Below, piece by piece: positions 1-6,251 of a stretch of 6,692 nt of DNA. Under the pieces are notes generated by a model. It saw nothing but the letters and a program-made list of their open reading frames with translations. It was not told the DNA's origin and ran no database searches. The DNA is from Colivicinus sp022776215 (GTDB taxonomy: Bacteria; Bacillota_I; Bacilli_A; Erysipelotrichales; Erysipelotrichaceae). Numbering within the stretch: the stretch's first letter is position 1; every line of letters starts with the position of its first letter. The stretch is taken from NCBI GenBank assembly GCA_022776215.1, contig JALFIR010000045.1:1-6692 (forward strand), given 5' to 3'. The position numbers and the translations under genes are program-made.

Positions 1-732
1 CTCAATCTCTCTTATAACTTCACTTGCGATATCATAAGAGGACTTAAAATTATCTAATGCATAATCATTCATATCTAGATTTAATATTTCATTATTCTTA
101 ATACGATAAAACATATATTTTAGATGAACTAAGAAACGAGCATAAGAACTAGATTCCTTATTTAGACTCACGCCACATAGCTTCTCCAACAAAACCAAGC
201 CATCATCAATAATCATCGCCGTCTGCATTGAATCGGCTACATTCTCCTGTCCTAGAGCACTATGAATATGTAAAGTGATATAAGCTATCTCATCATCATT
301 AATCTTAACATTTAGCTTATCTTCAATAATCTTCGCGCCCTTAACAGCTACCTTATATTCATCTGTATACAATAGGGAAATGTCTTTACTAAAAGGATTA
401 ACAATATCAACTCTATTTTCCATACGCTCAATCGCGAAAGCTATATGATCGGCTAAGGCAAACTGAATCATCCTATCAACATTCTTAAACTCAAGCTCCG
501 CCTCATTTAAAATAAGCTCTGCAATCTCTAGATAAATTGGATCAACACTTTGGGTAACTTCCTTAATCTTATCATTGGTATAAAACTTCTTAGCACCATC
601 AATTTCTTCAAATAGACAATCAACTTTCTTGCCAAAACCAACTCCTGTGCCTAGGAAAATTACTTCAATATTTTTATCTTCATCGTATGCCAATAAAGCG
701 TTATTATTAATAACCTTTTCTACCCTATACAT
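1..732 (-). CDS. glcT: GlcT-type PTS transcription antiterminator (BglG/LicT family), 3' end cut by window edge
   Basis: RNA-binding antiterminator that probably controls the adjacent glucose permease gene. The 244 visible residues show an N-terminal CAT RNA-binding domain (about residues 1-55, with VINNNALLAY at 7-16 and the family-typical GTGVGFGKK at 28-36). PRD1 follows (about 62-165), with conserved histidines H96 in LADHIAFAIER and H155/H157 in LHIHSAL, and NPF and LYTDEY at 112-126. PRD2 then starts, with H203 in FLVHLKY. Family length is about 280 residues, so roughly 35, including the last PRD2 histidine, lie beyond the left edge. The wording around DHIAFAI, NPF and LHIHSAL matches Bacillus GlcT better than LicT or SacT. 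The start ATG at 730-732 follows an AGGGGA ribosome site and lies 8 bases after the ptsG stop, so the two genes share a transcript. In the family, EII phosphorylates the PRDs and inactivates the protein when sugar is absent. Confidence 0.93.
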   Translation of the reverse strand, partial: MYRVEKVINNNALLAYDEDKNIEVIFLGTGVGFGKKVDCLFEEIDGAKKFYTNDKIKEVTQSVDPIYLEIAELILNEAELEFKNVDRMIQFALADHIAFAIERMENRVDIVNPFSKDISLLYTDEYKVAVKGAKIIEDKLNVKINDDEIAYITLHIHSALGQENVADSMQTAMIIDDGLVLLEKLCGVSLNKESSSYARFLVHLKYMFYRIKNNEILNLDMNDYALDNFKSSYDIASEVIREIE

Positions 733-740
733 TTCTTCCC

Positions 741-2804
741 CTATCTTGTTACGTCTATTATTATATCATTAGCCTTCGCATCACCCATCTTAATAAGCTT
801 AAGCTTACTATCAGCTTCAAGATTTGTAAACACCATAGGCGTCGCAGTACTTAAACCCTTACTCTTAATAAAGTCTAAATCTACTTCAGCTAATAAATCG
901 CCCTTCTTAATCGTTTGACCATTTTCAACCACTACATTAAAACCTTCACCATTTAAAGTAACTGTATCCATACCAATATGAAGTAAGATTTCAGTACCCT
1001 TATCACTTACCATACCAATGGCATGCTTAGTACCAAAGACAAACGATACCTTACCATCAACAGGTGCATAGAACTTATTGCTAGTAGGGAAAATAACTAA
1101 ACCCTTACCCATCATCTCGCTGGCAAAAGTCTCATCTGGTGCCTCAGACAATAAAGCTACCTTACCATCAACAGGACAAACAACAGTCTCAATTTCCTTA
1201 TCACTAGTTTGACGAGCCAAGTATTCTTCTAAATCAGACTTAATAACAGTAACTGTAGGACCATAGATAACTTGAATTCCATTACCTTTTTTAACAACAC
1301 CCTTAGCACCAGTTGCCGTTAAGATACCTTCATCAACCTTACTTGCATCATAAACTGTACATCTAAGTCTTGTAATACAACAGTCAACATCACTAATATT
1401 AGACTTACCGCCCAAGCCCTTAGTAATCATCTCGCTGATTTCATCGTTAGTCTTAGCAACACCACCTTCAGCAGTATTATTCTTAGCCTCTAAATCTTTT
1501 CTAGTATAAAGCTTAACCTCACTATCATCATCCTCTCTACCAGGAGTCTTTAGATTCATTTTCTTAATTAATAGAGTAAATACTAAGTAATAAACAATAA
1601 AGTAAACAACACCAACAACTACAACCATAATCCAGTTAGTCTTTGCGTTACCTTGCATAATACCGAACAATGTAAGGTCAATTAGACCACCAGAGAAAGT
1701 CATACCAACACCAACTTTAAGAATATGCATAAGCATATAAGCAAGACCAGCACCAAATACATGAATAATATATAGAATTGGAGCTACAAATAAGAAAGTA
1801 AATTCAATTGGTTCTGTAATACCTGTAAGCATACTTGTTAAAGCTGCAGACATCAATAAACCACCAACAACCTTTTTCTTTTCAGGCTTAGCAGTATGAT
1901 ACATAGCCAAAGCAGCACCAGGTAAACCAAAGATCATTAGTGGGAACTTACCTGACATGAAACGAGTAGCTTCTGTATTAAACACAGTAGTTGTAGGATC
2001 TGCTAATTGGGCAAAGAAAATATTTTGAGCACCCTCAACAGTAACACCAGCAACAACGGCAGTACCACCAACGGCAGTTTGCCAGAATGGCAAATAGAAC
2101 ACATGGTGTAGACCAAATGGAAGAAGAGCTCTTTCCATAATTCCATACAACAATGTACCTGCATAACCAGAGCTTCTTACCACATTACCTACTGCATAAA
2201 TGCCCTCTTGGATGTGTGGCCAAATAAAGAACATTACAATACCAACAATTAGATAAACAAGTGTTGAAATAATAGGCACAAATCTAGAACCACCAAAGAA
2301 AGATAATACTTGAGGTAGTTGAATCTTATAGAACTTGTTATGCAAAGCAGCAACACCAAGACCTACGATAATACCACCAAAGACACCCATTTGTAGTGAT
2401 TCAATACCAACTACATTTGTAAGAGAACCTGCGGGTAAAGTATCACCAATACCAGTAATCTTCAACATTGCACTGATTGCAGTATGCATAACAAAGAACG
2501 CAACAGCACCAGATAAAGCAGCAACCTCTTTCTCTTTCTTTGCCATACCAATCGCAACACCCATTGCGAAAATAATTGGTAAGTTTGCGAAAACGATGTT
2601 ACCACACTCACTTAAAACTAATAGTAAACCATGAAGTAATGTACCCTCACCCAATACTGACTCTAGATGATATGCTTCAATCATCGTCGCATTAGTAAAT
2701 GAACCACCAATACCCAATAGCAAACCTGCAACAGGTAGGATCGCAATCGGTAACATGAATGATCTACCGACTCTTTGTAGAACGCCAAAAATCTTGTCTT
2801 TCAT
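741..2804 (-). CDS. ptsG: PTS glucose-specific EIICBA permease
   Basis: Membrane permease that imports and phosphorylates glucose using phosphate passed from HPr. At 687 residues it is close to the roughly 700 of Bacillus PtsG and has the same C-B-A domain order. EIIC (about 1-415) starts with GVLQRVGRSFMLPIAILP, has GLHHVFY at 231-237 and the sugar-binding loop GITEPIEF at 328-335, and ends at NLKTPGRED (417-425). EIIB (about 453-530) carries the phospho-cysteine C476 in CCITRLR. EIIA (about 540-687) has TKHAIGM (592-598, H594) and the phospho-histidine H609 in ILLHIGMDTV. A charged linker (about 424-450) joins C and B. The start ATG at 2802-2804 follows GGGAGG with 7 bases of spacing. Its leader carries a RAT/terminator, and glcT follows in the same operon, which favours glucose as substrate; N-acetylglucosamine permeases of the same superfamily are the main alternative. 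Confidence 0.95.
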   Translation of the reverse strand: MKDKIFGVLQRVGRSFMLPIAILPVAGLLLGIGGSFTNATMIEAYHLESVLGEGTLLHGLLLVLSECGNIVFANLPIIFAMGVAIGMAKKEKEVAALSGAVAFFVMHTAISAMLKITGIGDTLPAGSLTNVVGIESLQMGVFGGIIVGLGVAALHNKFYKIQLPQVLSFFGGSRFVPIISTLVYLIVGIVMFFIWPHIQEGIYAVGNVVRSSGYAGTLLYGIMERALLPFGLHHVFYLPFWQTAVGGTAVVAGVTVEGAQNIFFAQLADPTTTVFNTEATRFMSGKFPLMIFGLPGAALAMYHTAKPEKKKVVGGLLMSAALTSMLTGITEPIEFTFLFVAPILYIIHVFGAGLAYMLMHILKVGVGMTFSGGLIDLTLFGIMQGNAKTNWIMVVVVGVVYFIVYYLVFTLLIKKMNLKTPGREDDDSEVKLYTRKDLEAKNNTAEGGVAKTNDEISEMITKGLGGKSNISDVDCCITRLRCTVYDASKVDEGILTATGAKGVVKKGNGIQVIYGPTVTVIKSDLEEYLARQTSDKEIETVVCPVDGKVALLSEAPDETFASEMMGKGLVIFPTSNKFYAPVDGKVSFVFGTKHAIGMVSDKGTEILLHIGMDTVTLNGEGFNVVVENGQTIKKGDLLAEVDLDFIKSKGLSTATPMVFTNLEADSKLKLIKMGDAKANDIIIDVTR

Positions 2805-2823
2805 ATATTTTCCTCCCTTTCAT
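2764..2823 (-). other. Possible 19-residue upstream ORF overlapping the ptsG start
   Basis: An ATG at 2821-2823 has a perfect AAGGAG ribosome site (2829-2834) 5 bases upstream. It opens a 19-codon frame (MKGRKIYERQ...) that is out of frame with ptsG and ends at TAG 2764-2766, inside the ptsG coding region. Its product shows no recognisable motif. It may be a chance ATG, or it may affect translation of ptsG by ribosome occupancy or re-initiation. Only the good ribosome site supports it. Confidence 0.25.
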
Positions 2824-2843
2824 TTTGGCTCCTTTTAAGGGAG
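2812..2843 (-). promoter_or_regulatory. ptsG ribosome-binding region with an SD-masking inverted repeat
   Basis: The ptsG ribosome site GGGAGG occupies 2812-2817. In the transcript, CTCCCTT (2837-2843) is the exact complement of AAGGGAG (2813-2819), giving a 7-bp stem over a 17-base loop that would cover most of this site. The loop contains the second ribosome site AAGGAG and the ATG at 2821-2823. The same CTCC could instead pair with the GGAG of that second site. The pairing is seen directly; any regulatory effect is inference. Confidence 0.35.
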
Positions 2844-2845
2844 AT

Positions 2846-2897
2846 AAATAAAAAACATCAACCTTAAAAAGAATGTTAATCCTTTTAATAGTTGATG
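2846..2897 (-). terminator. Intrinsic terminator in the ptsG leader
   Basis: In the transcript CATCAAC (2891-2897) pairs with GTTGATG (2856-2862). The stem continues inward as TTAAAAG against CTTTTTAA with one bulge, over a loop of about ten bases. A U-rich tract TTTTTTATTT (2846-2855) follows at once. It lies before ptsG and shares its 5' arm with the RAT site, as expected for an attenuator rather than a simple end of the flavodoxin cluster. It may also end transcripts arriving from the genes upstream. Confidence 0.82.
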
Positions 2898-2919
2898 CTT
2901 GGTTTACCAATAACACGCC
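2891..2919 (-). promoter_or_regulatory. RAT: RNA antiterminator target for GlcT
   Basis: This 29-base stretch has the length and layout of BglG-family RAT sites. It reads GGCGTGTTATTGG, then TAAA, then CCAAGCATCAAC, and so keeps the GG...TGTTA.TG.TA....CA.GCA..AAC pattern I recall from sac/lic/pts targets. TTGG and CCAA form the upper stem around the TAAA loop. Its last seven bases (2891-2897) are the 5' arm of the terminator, so binding of the antiterminator would block terminator folding. The matching protein, GlcT, is encoded downstream in the same operon. Confidence 0.8.
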
Positions 2920-2938
2920 ATTAATTTTTTTAACATGT

Positions 2939-3415
2939 TTACTCTATCACATTTGAAAGCGCTTTTACAACCCTTTTGCACAAATTATCTAAATCTTTCT
3001 TATCAGGATGACTTAAGGCCTTATCGAAGTTATCAATCAAGGCATCGATATTAGGTGGACAATTATCAGATTCTTTCATCTTCATATAACGCTTCCTAAC
3101 ACTATTAGGCATCTTACCCTGACACATATATTCACCAATTATTTCATTACTTGAATCAATATTGTTCTTAACATTAGTTAGTATTCTTTCAAAATAAGTA
3201 ACACTGCCACCAAAACCACAGGTGCCAAATAAGAATATCTTTTTGTTTCTTAATAATTTAAGATACTCTATAGTCTTAGAATCTGCATTGCCCTTATCAG
3301 TCCAAAAACCTACAAAGACAATGTCATCATTATTGTTATTAGGTAATACACTTTTTATTGTATCAGCCAACAATTTTGTATTGCCAGTTAAACTGTTATA
3401 TACAACTGTATACAT
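2939..3415 (-). CDS. Short flavodoxin-family protein, BilS-like
   Basis: Probable FMN-binding electron carrier of the flavodoxin fold, 158 residues, cytoplasmic, without a signal peptide. The FMN phosphate loop is SLTGNT (8-13) after strand MYTVVYN. GFWTDKG (36-42) and FGTCGFGG (63-70) lie at the other two flavin-contacting loops. A later block, EYMCQGKMPNSVRKRY (95-110), and the tail FDKALSHPD (130-138) resemble, from memory, the flavodoxins named BilS that accompany the bilirubin reductase BilR in gut bacteria. No BilR is present here, so the link is tentative. It is the last gene of the redox cluster: its ATG (3413-3415) is 2 bases after the preceding stop, with GGAGAA as ribosome site. 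Its 3' end carries the cre-like site and probably the ptsG promoter. Confidence 0.82.
   Translation of the reverse strand: MYTVVYNSLTGNTKLLADTIKSVLPNNNNDDIVFVGFWTDKGNADSKTIEYLKLLRNKKIFLFGTCGFGGSVTYFERILTNVKNNIDSSNEIIGEYMCQGKMPNSVRKRYMKMKESDNCPPNIDALIDNFDKALSHPDKKDLDNLCKRVVKALSNVIE
2941..2970 (-). promoter_or_regulatory. Candidate ptsG promoter
   Basis: A -35-like TTGTAA (2965-2970) and a -10-like TAGAGT (2941-2946) are 18 bases apart, and TGA just before the -10 fits an extended -10. Transcription would begin near 2934, about 15 bases before the RAT. Most of it lies inside the 3' end of the preceding flavodoxin gene. The -10 matches the consensus only moderately, so other starts within this AT-rich stretch are possible. 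Confidence 0.35.
2954..2967 (+). promoter_or_regulatory. cre-like site (CcpA operator)
   Basis: TGAAAGCGCTTTTA matches the Bacillota cre consensus TGNAARCGNWWWCA at all but one position (T in place of the last C). It is centred on the palindrome AAAGCGCTTT. It lies in the last codons of the flavodoxin gene and overlaps the candidate -35 of ptsG, a position at which CcpA would be expected to repress. A chance match in coding DNA cannot be excluded. Confidence 0.4.
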
Positions 3416-3417
3416 TA

Positions 3418-3885
3418 TTACTTCTCCTGCACTTGCTTACCACTTTTATGTTCGATACTAATTTCATACATTTGGACAAACTTACTATCTTCCTTGATTG
3501 CTTTATCAGCCAAATCAACACTAGGATAATACTTCATCACGAATGTTTTTAATACTTCTATATCAGTATCTACAAGATGACATCTGCCAAAGACTACTAC
3601 ACTTTGTACATATGGTGCCCATGACAATTCTTCATTATTTTCATTGCCAAAGACAGTGAAACATACTTTATCATTTCTATTTAAACAATCAACCTTATAT
3701 CCTGCCTTAGCTCCATGGAAATAAATCTTTTGATTAGCCTCATCATAATAATAATTAATAGGAATACTATAAGGATAACCATCATCACCATTCAATGATA
3801 AAACGCCTCTTCTACAACTATGCAACAAACTATCTACAGCATCCTTATCAATTTCATTTTTAATCTTTTTAATTTTTCTAAACAT
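3418..3885 (-). CDS. Pyridoxamine 5'-phosphate oxidase-family FMN-binding protein (NimA-like)
   Basis: A 155-residue split-barrel flavoprotein. RRGVLSLNGDDGYPYSIPIN (25-44), then YYYD and KIYFHGAKAGYKVDCL (53-68), then DKVCFTV (72-78) are the standard first half of the NimA/PNPOx-like family. Members bind FMN as dimers; some reduce nitroimidazole drugs, while most have no known substrate. A lysine-rich start (residues 1-10) precedes the domain. No residue visible here decides a substrate, so resistance should not be assumed. The start ATG (3883-3885) overlaps the preceding stop as TAATG, with GAGGA just upstream inside that gene, so the two are translationally coupled. It sits between two flavodoxin-fold genes, suggesting that all three act in one redox pathway. 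Confidence 0.85.
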   Translation of the reverse strand: MFRKIKKIKNEIDKDAVDSLLHSCRRGVLSLNGDDGYPYSIPINYYYDEANQKIYFHGAKAGYKVDCLNRNDKVCFTVFGNENNEELSWAPYVQSVVVFGRCHLVDTDIEVLKTFVMKYYPSVDLADKAIKEDSKFVQMYEISIEHKSGKQVQEK

Positions 3886-4424
3886 TATAATCCTCTTCCT
3901 AGCTCATAAGCCTTATTTTTAATATCAATAAAATCATCGATGCTACCAGCATCATCAACACCACCAGCTACTACTTTACCTTTTAAAGTGGCTTTATCAA
4001 AACAATCAACCCAACCCTGTAGACCACTATAAGCCTTATCAAATGTTGCATCACCATCATCTGCAGCCGTGGCGATCATATAGATATCACTAAAATTATA
4101 TTCACTAGAATATAAAGGATTAAGTCTATCCAACAAAGTCTTCATTTGACCACACATTTCATAATAATAGATAGGTGTTGCATAAACGATCACTTCAGCC
4201 TCTTTTACCTTAGCCATAATATCAGCTACATCATCATTCAATACACACTTATTAGTCTTTTGACATGACAAACAACCGATACAATATTTAATTTCTTTTT
4301 CCTTCAAAGAAACATACTCGACATCAAGTCCTGCATCTCTAGCACCTTTTTCACATTCTCTAGCTAAGATATCGGAATTACTATTACCTCTTAAACTTGT
4401 AGATATAATCAAAACTTTCTTCAT
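3885..4424 (-). CDS. Flavodoxin-fold NAD(P)H-dependent flavoprotein with four-cysteine motif
   Basis: Probable FMN-dependent oxidoreductase of the NADPH-dependent FMN reductase / iron-sulfur flavoprotein group, 179 residues, cytoplasmic. The N-terminus KVLIISTSLRGNSNSD (3-18) is the flavin phosphate loop of that group. TPIYYYEMCGQMKTLLDR (83-100) is the second flavin contact region. Between them C48, C51, C54 and C60 form a CX2CX2CX5C cluster, which in Isf-type proteins can ligate a [4Fe-4S] centre; many relatives with this pattern are annotated only as flavodoxin-family. The start ATG (4422-4424) overlaps the stop of the small membrane-protein gene by one base (TAATG), with GAGG upstream. 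Its own stop overlaps the start of the NimA-like gene in the same manner. Substrate unknown. Confidence 0.85.
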   Translation of the reverse strand: MKKVLIISTSLRGNSNSDILARECEKGARDAGLDVEYVSLKEKEIKYCIGCLSCQKTNKCVLNDDVADIMAKVKEAEVIVYATPIYYYEMCGQMKTLLDRLNPLYSSEYNFSDIYMIATAADDGDATFDKAYSGLQGWVDCFDKATLKGKVVAGGVDDAGSIDDFIDIKNKAYELGRGL

Positions 4425-4729
4425 TATTCAATCCTCACTTTTACTGGATATAAGGTAATCTTACCCTTACCTTCTACTTTATACCAACTTCCTTTTTTAA
4501 GCTTAATCTTCTCAGTTACACCATGAGTGATATATCCAACAACATATTGTTCGTTAGTATCAACATCAGTAAAGACTACACTTGTATCACTATCACCACT
4601 TACTTTAACTGTGCCAAGTATTGGCTGAATCTCTTCTGTTCCTGAAATAGTAATGGTATTACTATTCTCAAAATTTCTATAAAACAATATGCCACTAACA
4701 ATCAATACAATCAAAATTATCTTCTTCAT
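4424..4729 (-). CDS. Small membrane-anchored protein of unknown function
   Basis: I do not recognise a family. The 101-residue product begins MKKIILIVLIVSGILFY: two lysines and one hydrophobic segment (about 4-17) with no lipobox cysteine, so it is probably an N-terminal anchor or an uncleaved signal. The remaining 80 or so residues would lie outside the membrane and alternate polar and beta-branched residues (TITISG, VKVSGDSDTSVVFTD, KITLYPVKVRIE), suggesting a small beta-sandwich. I chose the ATG at 4727-4729 because it forms a classic ATGA overlap with the stop of the acetyltransferase gene and puts MKK directly before the hydrophobic segment. An in-frame ATG at 4745-4747 would add six residues (MDDGEV) that do not fit a signal sequence. 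Its position in a cluster of cytoplasmic redox genes is unexplained. Confidence 0.72.
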   Translation of the reverse strand: MKKIILIVLIVSGILFYRNFENSNTITISGTEEIQPILGTVKVSGDSDTSVVFTDVDTNEQYVVGYITHGVTEKIKLKKGSWYKVEGKGKITLYPVKVRIE

Positions 4730-5274
4730 AACTTCACCATCATCCAATCCATAGAAGCATTGCTTCCATCACAATATTTCATACTATCAGGCTTAACGCC
4801 ATACTTTTTAAAACCACATTTCTCGTATAATTTAATAGCTTTAGTATTATTAGAAACAACCTCAAGTTCAGCCTGTTCATAGCCTGCTTCCTTAGCAAAT
4901 CTTAATGCTGTCTCTAACATAATACTACCTATACCAAAACCACAATGTTCTTGATACAACGCAATTGCCATATCACATCTATGAGCAATTCTTTTAAAAG
5001 GTCCAACAGGAGAAAACGAACAATTACCCACATGTTTACCATCTACATAAGCTAACAACAATAACGCATTGTCCAATTCTAAAAACATCTTAATAAGTCC
5101 CTTTTCATCTTCTACAGTAAGATTAATCTCATCTTCTTCTCTTAACAAATAAAGTGTTTCCTTAGCAGTTTCCTTTAAGTATTTAATCAAATCTTCTGCA
5201 TCATCTTCACATGCACTTCTTAAGATTACTTTTCTGCCTTCTTTATCAAATGCTTCAATTGATTCAACTCTCAT
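4726..5274 (-). CDS. GNAT-family N-acetyltransferase
   Basis: Acetyl-CoA-dependent acyltransferase of 182 residues, cytoplasmic. The acetyl-CoA pyrophosphate loop (motif A) is seen as YQEHCGFGIGSIMLETALRF (107-126), with the GFGIG glycines in place of the usual Q/RxxGxG/A. Motif B is NNTKAIKLYEKCGFKKYG (142-159). Preceding strands ALLLLAYVDGKHVGNCSF (70-87) are the usual central sheet. The domain pattern fits the RimI/RimJ-like group; the substrate cannot be told from sequence. It is the first gene of the cluster. The ATG at 5272-5274 follows GAGGAA with good spacing, and the stop overlaps the next gene by four bases (ATGA). A candidate promoter lies about 60 bases upstream. Confidence 0.88.
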   Translation of the reverse strand: MRVESIEAFDKEGRKVILRSACEDDAEDLIKYLKETAKETLYLLREEDEINLTVEDEKGLIKMFLELDNALLLLAYVDGKHVGNCSFSPVGPFKRIAHRCDMAIALYQEHCGFGIGSIMLETALRFAKEAGYEQAELEVVSNNTKAIKLYEKCGFKKYGVKPDSMKYCDGSNASMDWMMVKL

Positions 5275-5296
5275 TTTAAATTCCTCTTAATAATCT

Positions 5297-5325
5297 AGCA
5301 CTTCATTATCACTGCTAATGATGCT
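5297..5325 (-). repeat. Imperfect inverted repeat in the leader of the redox cluster
   Basis: AGCA (5322-5325 in the transcript) pairs with TGCT (5297-5300) and CATTA pairs with TAATG around a seven-base loop, with an asymmetric internal loop between the two short stems. It lies between the candidate promoter and the acetyltransferase start. There is no U tract, so it is not an intrinsic terminator. Function, if any, unknown. Confidence 0.2.
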
Positions 5326-5327
5326 AC

Positions 5328-5355
5328 TCTGTACACTACCATGACAAAGAGTCAA
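5328..5355 (-). promoter_or_regulatory. Candidate promoter of the acetyltransferase-flavoprotein cluster
   Basis: TTGACT (5350-5355), close to the -35 consensus, is 16 bases from TACAGA (5328-5333), a fair -10. It is the best sigma-A-like pair in the 144-base gap between the ORF6N remnant and the acetyltransferase gene, and would give a leader of about 50 bases. The weak -10 keeps the confidence low. I see no terminator after the ORF6N remnant, so read-through from that side is also possible. Confidence 0.35.
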
Positions 5356-5418
5356 ATGTATATACAACACTACTTTCTATATTATTATGACTAACGCCTT
5401 TCTGCATAACTTAATCTT

Positions 5419-6240
5419 CTATTTTTCTGTTTCCAATTCCAATCTCTGTAAAATATCTCTTACAACACTTGCATCTTCAATCAGATTAATTCCAAAACAT
5501 TTTTTACCTGCATCCTTTAAAGACGCGCCAATATGATATGCTTTCGTTTTATCAAGAATTAAAAAACGATCATGAAATGTTCTTGTGTACTTCACATCCA
5601 GTTTAGGATACTGTACATTAAAGTTATCTATATCTGTTTGAGATAATTTCCTCCGTTGCAGTGCATAAATTGTCACCGCTACATTTTCTTTTTTCTTTGA
5701 CAAAATATTTAACGTTCCTACATCCACATATCCATCTACCAAAACAATTTCCATTTCTGCCTTTTGAATCAGTCCTATTAGTAAACTGAATGCATCATAT
5801 ATCTGACCATCAAAAAATATCTTTTGTTTAGTTTCCTCATGATCTGATATATACTCAAAAATTTGCTCCAGCTTTTCATCCGTATTTTTCTGATATTCAA
5901 GTTGTTTTAACTCAACATTACTAATCCTTTCAAACAAAAGCGCATTGTTGGCTATTAAGCGCCTCATTTCCACGAATGCCCGCATAATACCTATGCTTAC
6001 ATTGATTGCCACTTCACTATGTAATACACTGGCTAGCATTGATATCCCCTGCTCTGTAAATACATACGGTAGTGTACGTCTGCCACCTCGTCCATCCTTT
6101 TTTTCTGACTCTAGTATTTTTGAGGTGCCAGATTGGCACTTCAAAGATTCCGTTTCTTCTGTTGTAAGCTGAAAGCAAAAATCTTCTGGGAATCGCTTTA
6201 TATTTCTTTTTACTGCACGATTTAAAGCTTTTGTTTCTAC
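5419..6240 (-). pseudogene. ORF6N-domain DNA-binding protein, 5' end removed by IS insertion
   Basis: The open frame has 273 residues up to the element boundary. Residues 1-33 (VETKALNRAVKRN, then RFPEDFCFQLT) and, about 20 residues later, GGRRTLPYVFTEQGISMLAS are the second half of an ORF6N domain, a KilA-related DNA-binding module common in phage antirepressor-like and mobile-element proteins. Intact relatives start about 30 residues earlier and read ...LYGVETK; here the codon before V (6238-6240) already belongs to the element, and its frame meets TAA within the element's hairpin. A helical linker (about 105-135) follows. The C-terminal part has FFDGQIYDAF, IVLVDGYVD and FHDRFLILD plus HIGASLKDAGKKCFGI, a phospholipase-D-like arrangement with HxR rather than HxK. 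A TTG at 6142-6144 could give a 241-residue product lacking part of the domain, but no convincing ribosome site marks it as the native start. Probably non-functional as a DNA-binding protein. Confidence 0.82.
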
Positions 6241-6251
6241 TTGGTGAACTA

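Noticed and set aside
2335..2634. Plus-strand open frame of 99 codons within ptsG
   Set aside because: Lies wholly inside the well-supported ptsG gene on the other strand, and its product is low-complexity (rich in Ile, Thr and Pro) with no domain. The same applies to the plus-strand frames at 3222-3461, 3358-3552 and 5945-6172.
2856..2897. Treating the hairpin as only the terminator of the flavodoxin cluster
   Set aside because: Its 5' arm is shared base for base with a RAT-like sequence, and ptsG-glcT follow immediately, so an attenuator explains it better, though it may serve both roles.
3418..3885. Calling the NimA-like gene a nitroimidazole resistance determinant
   Set aside because: Family membership alone does not show drug reduction; most members of this split-barrel family have other or unknown roles.
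4730..4747. Upstream start for the small membrane protein (six extra residues MDDGEV)
   Set aside because: Places acidic residues before a signal-like segment, and its start codon lies further inside the acetyltransferase gene; the ATGA overlap at 4726-4729 is the usual coupled arrangement.
5364..5376. 13-base direct repeat ACAACACTACTTT shared with 6378-6390 inside tnpB, a possible remnant of an older TnpB right end
   Set aside because: In an AT-rich 6.7-kb window about one 13-base match is expected by chance. The flanks drift apart quickly and the translated frame around 5395 is not convincingly TnpB.
6142..6144. TTG as the natural start of the ORF6N protein
   Set aside because: The frame is open for another 32 codons upstream with clear ORF6N sequence (VETKALNRAVKRN), so the real N-terminus was further up and has been separated by the insertion element.
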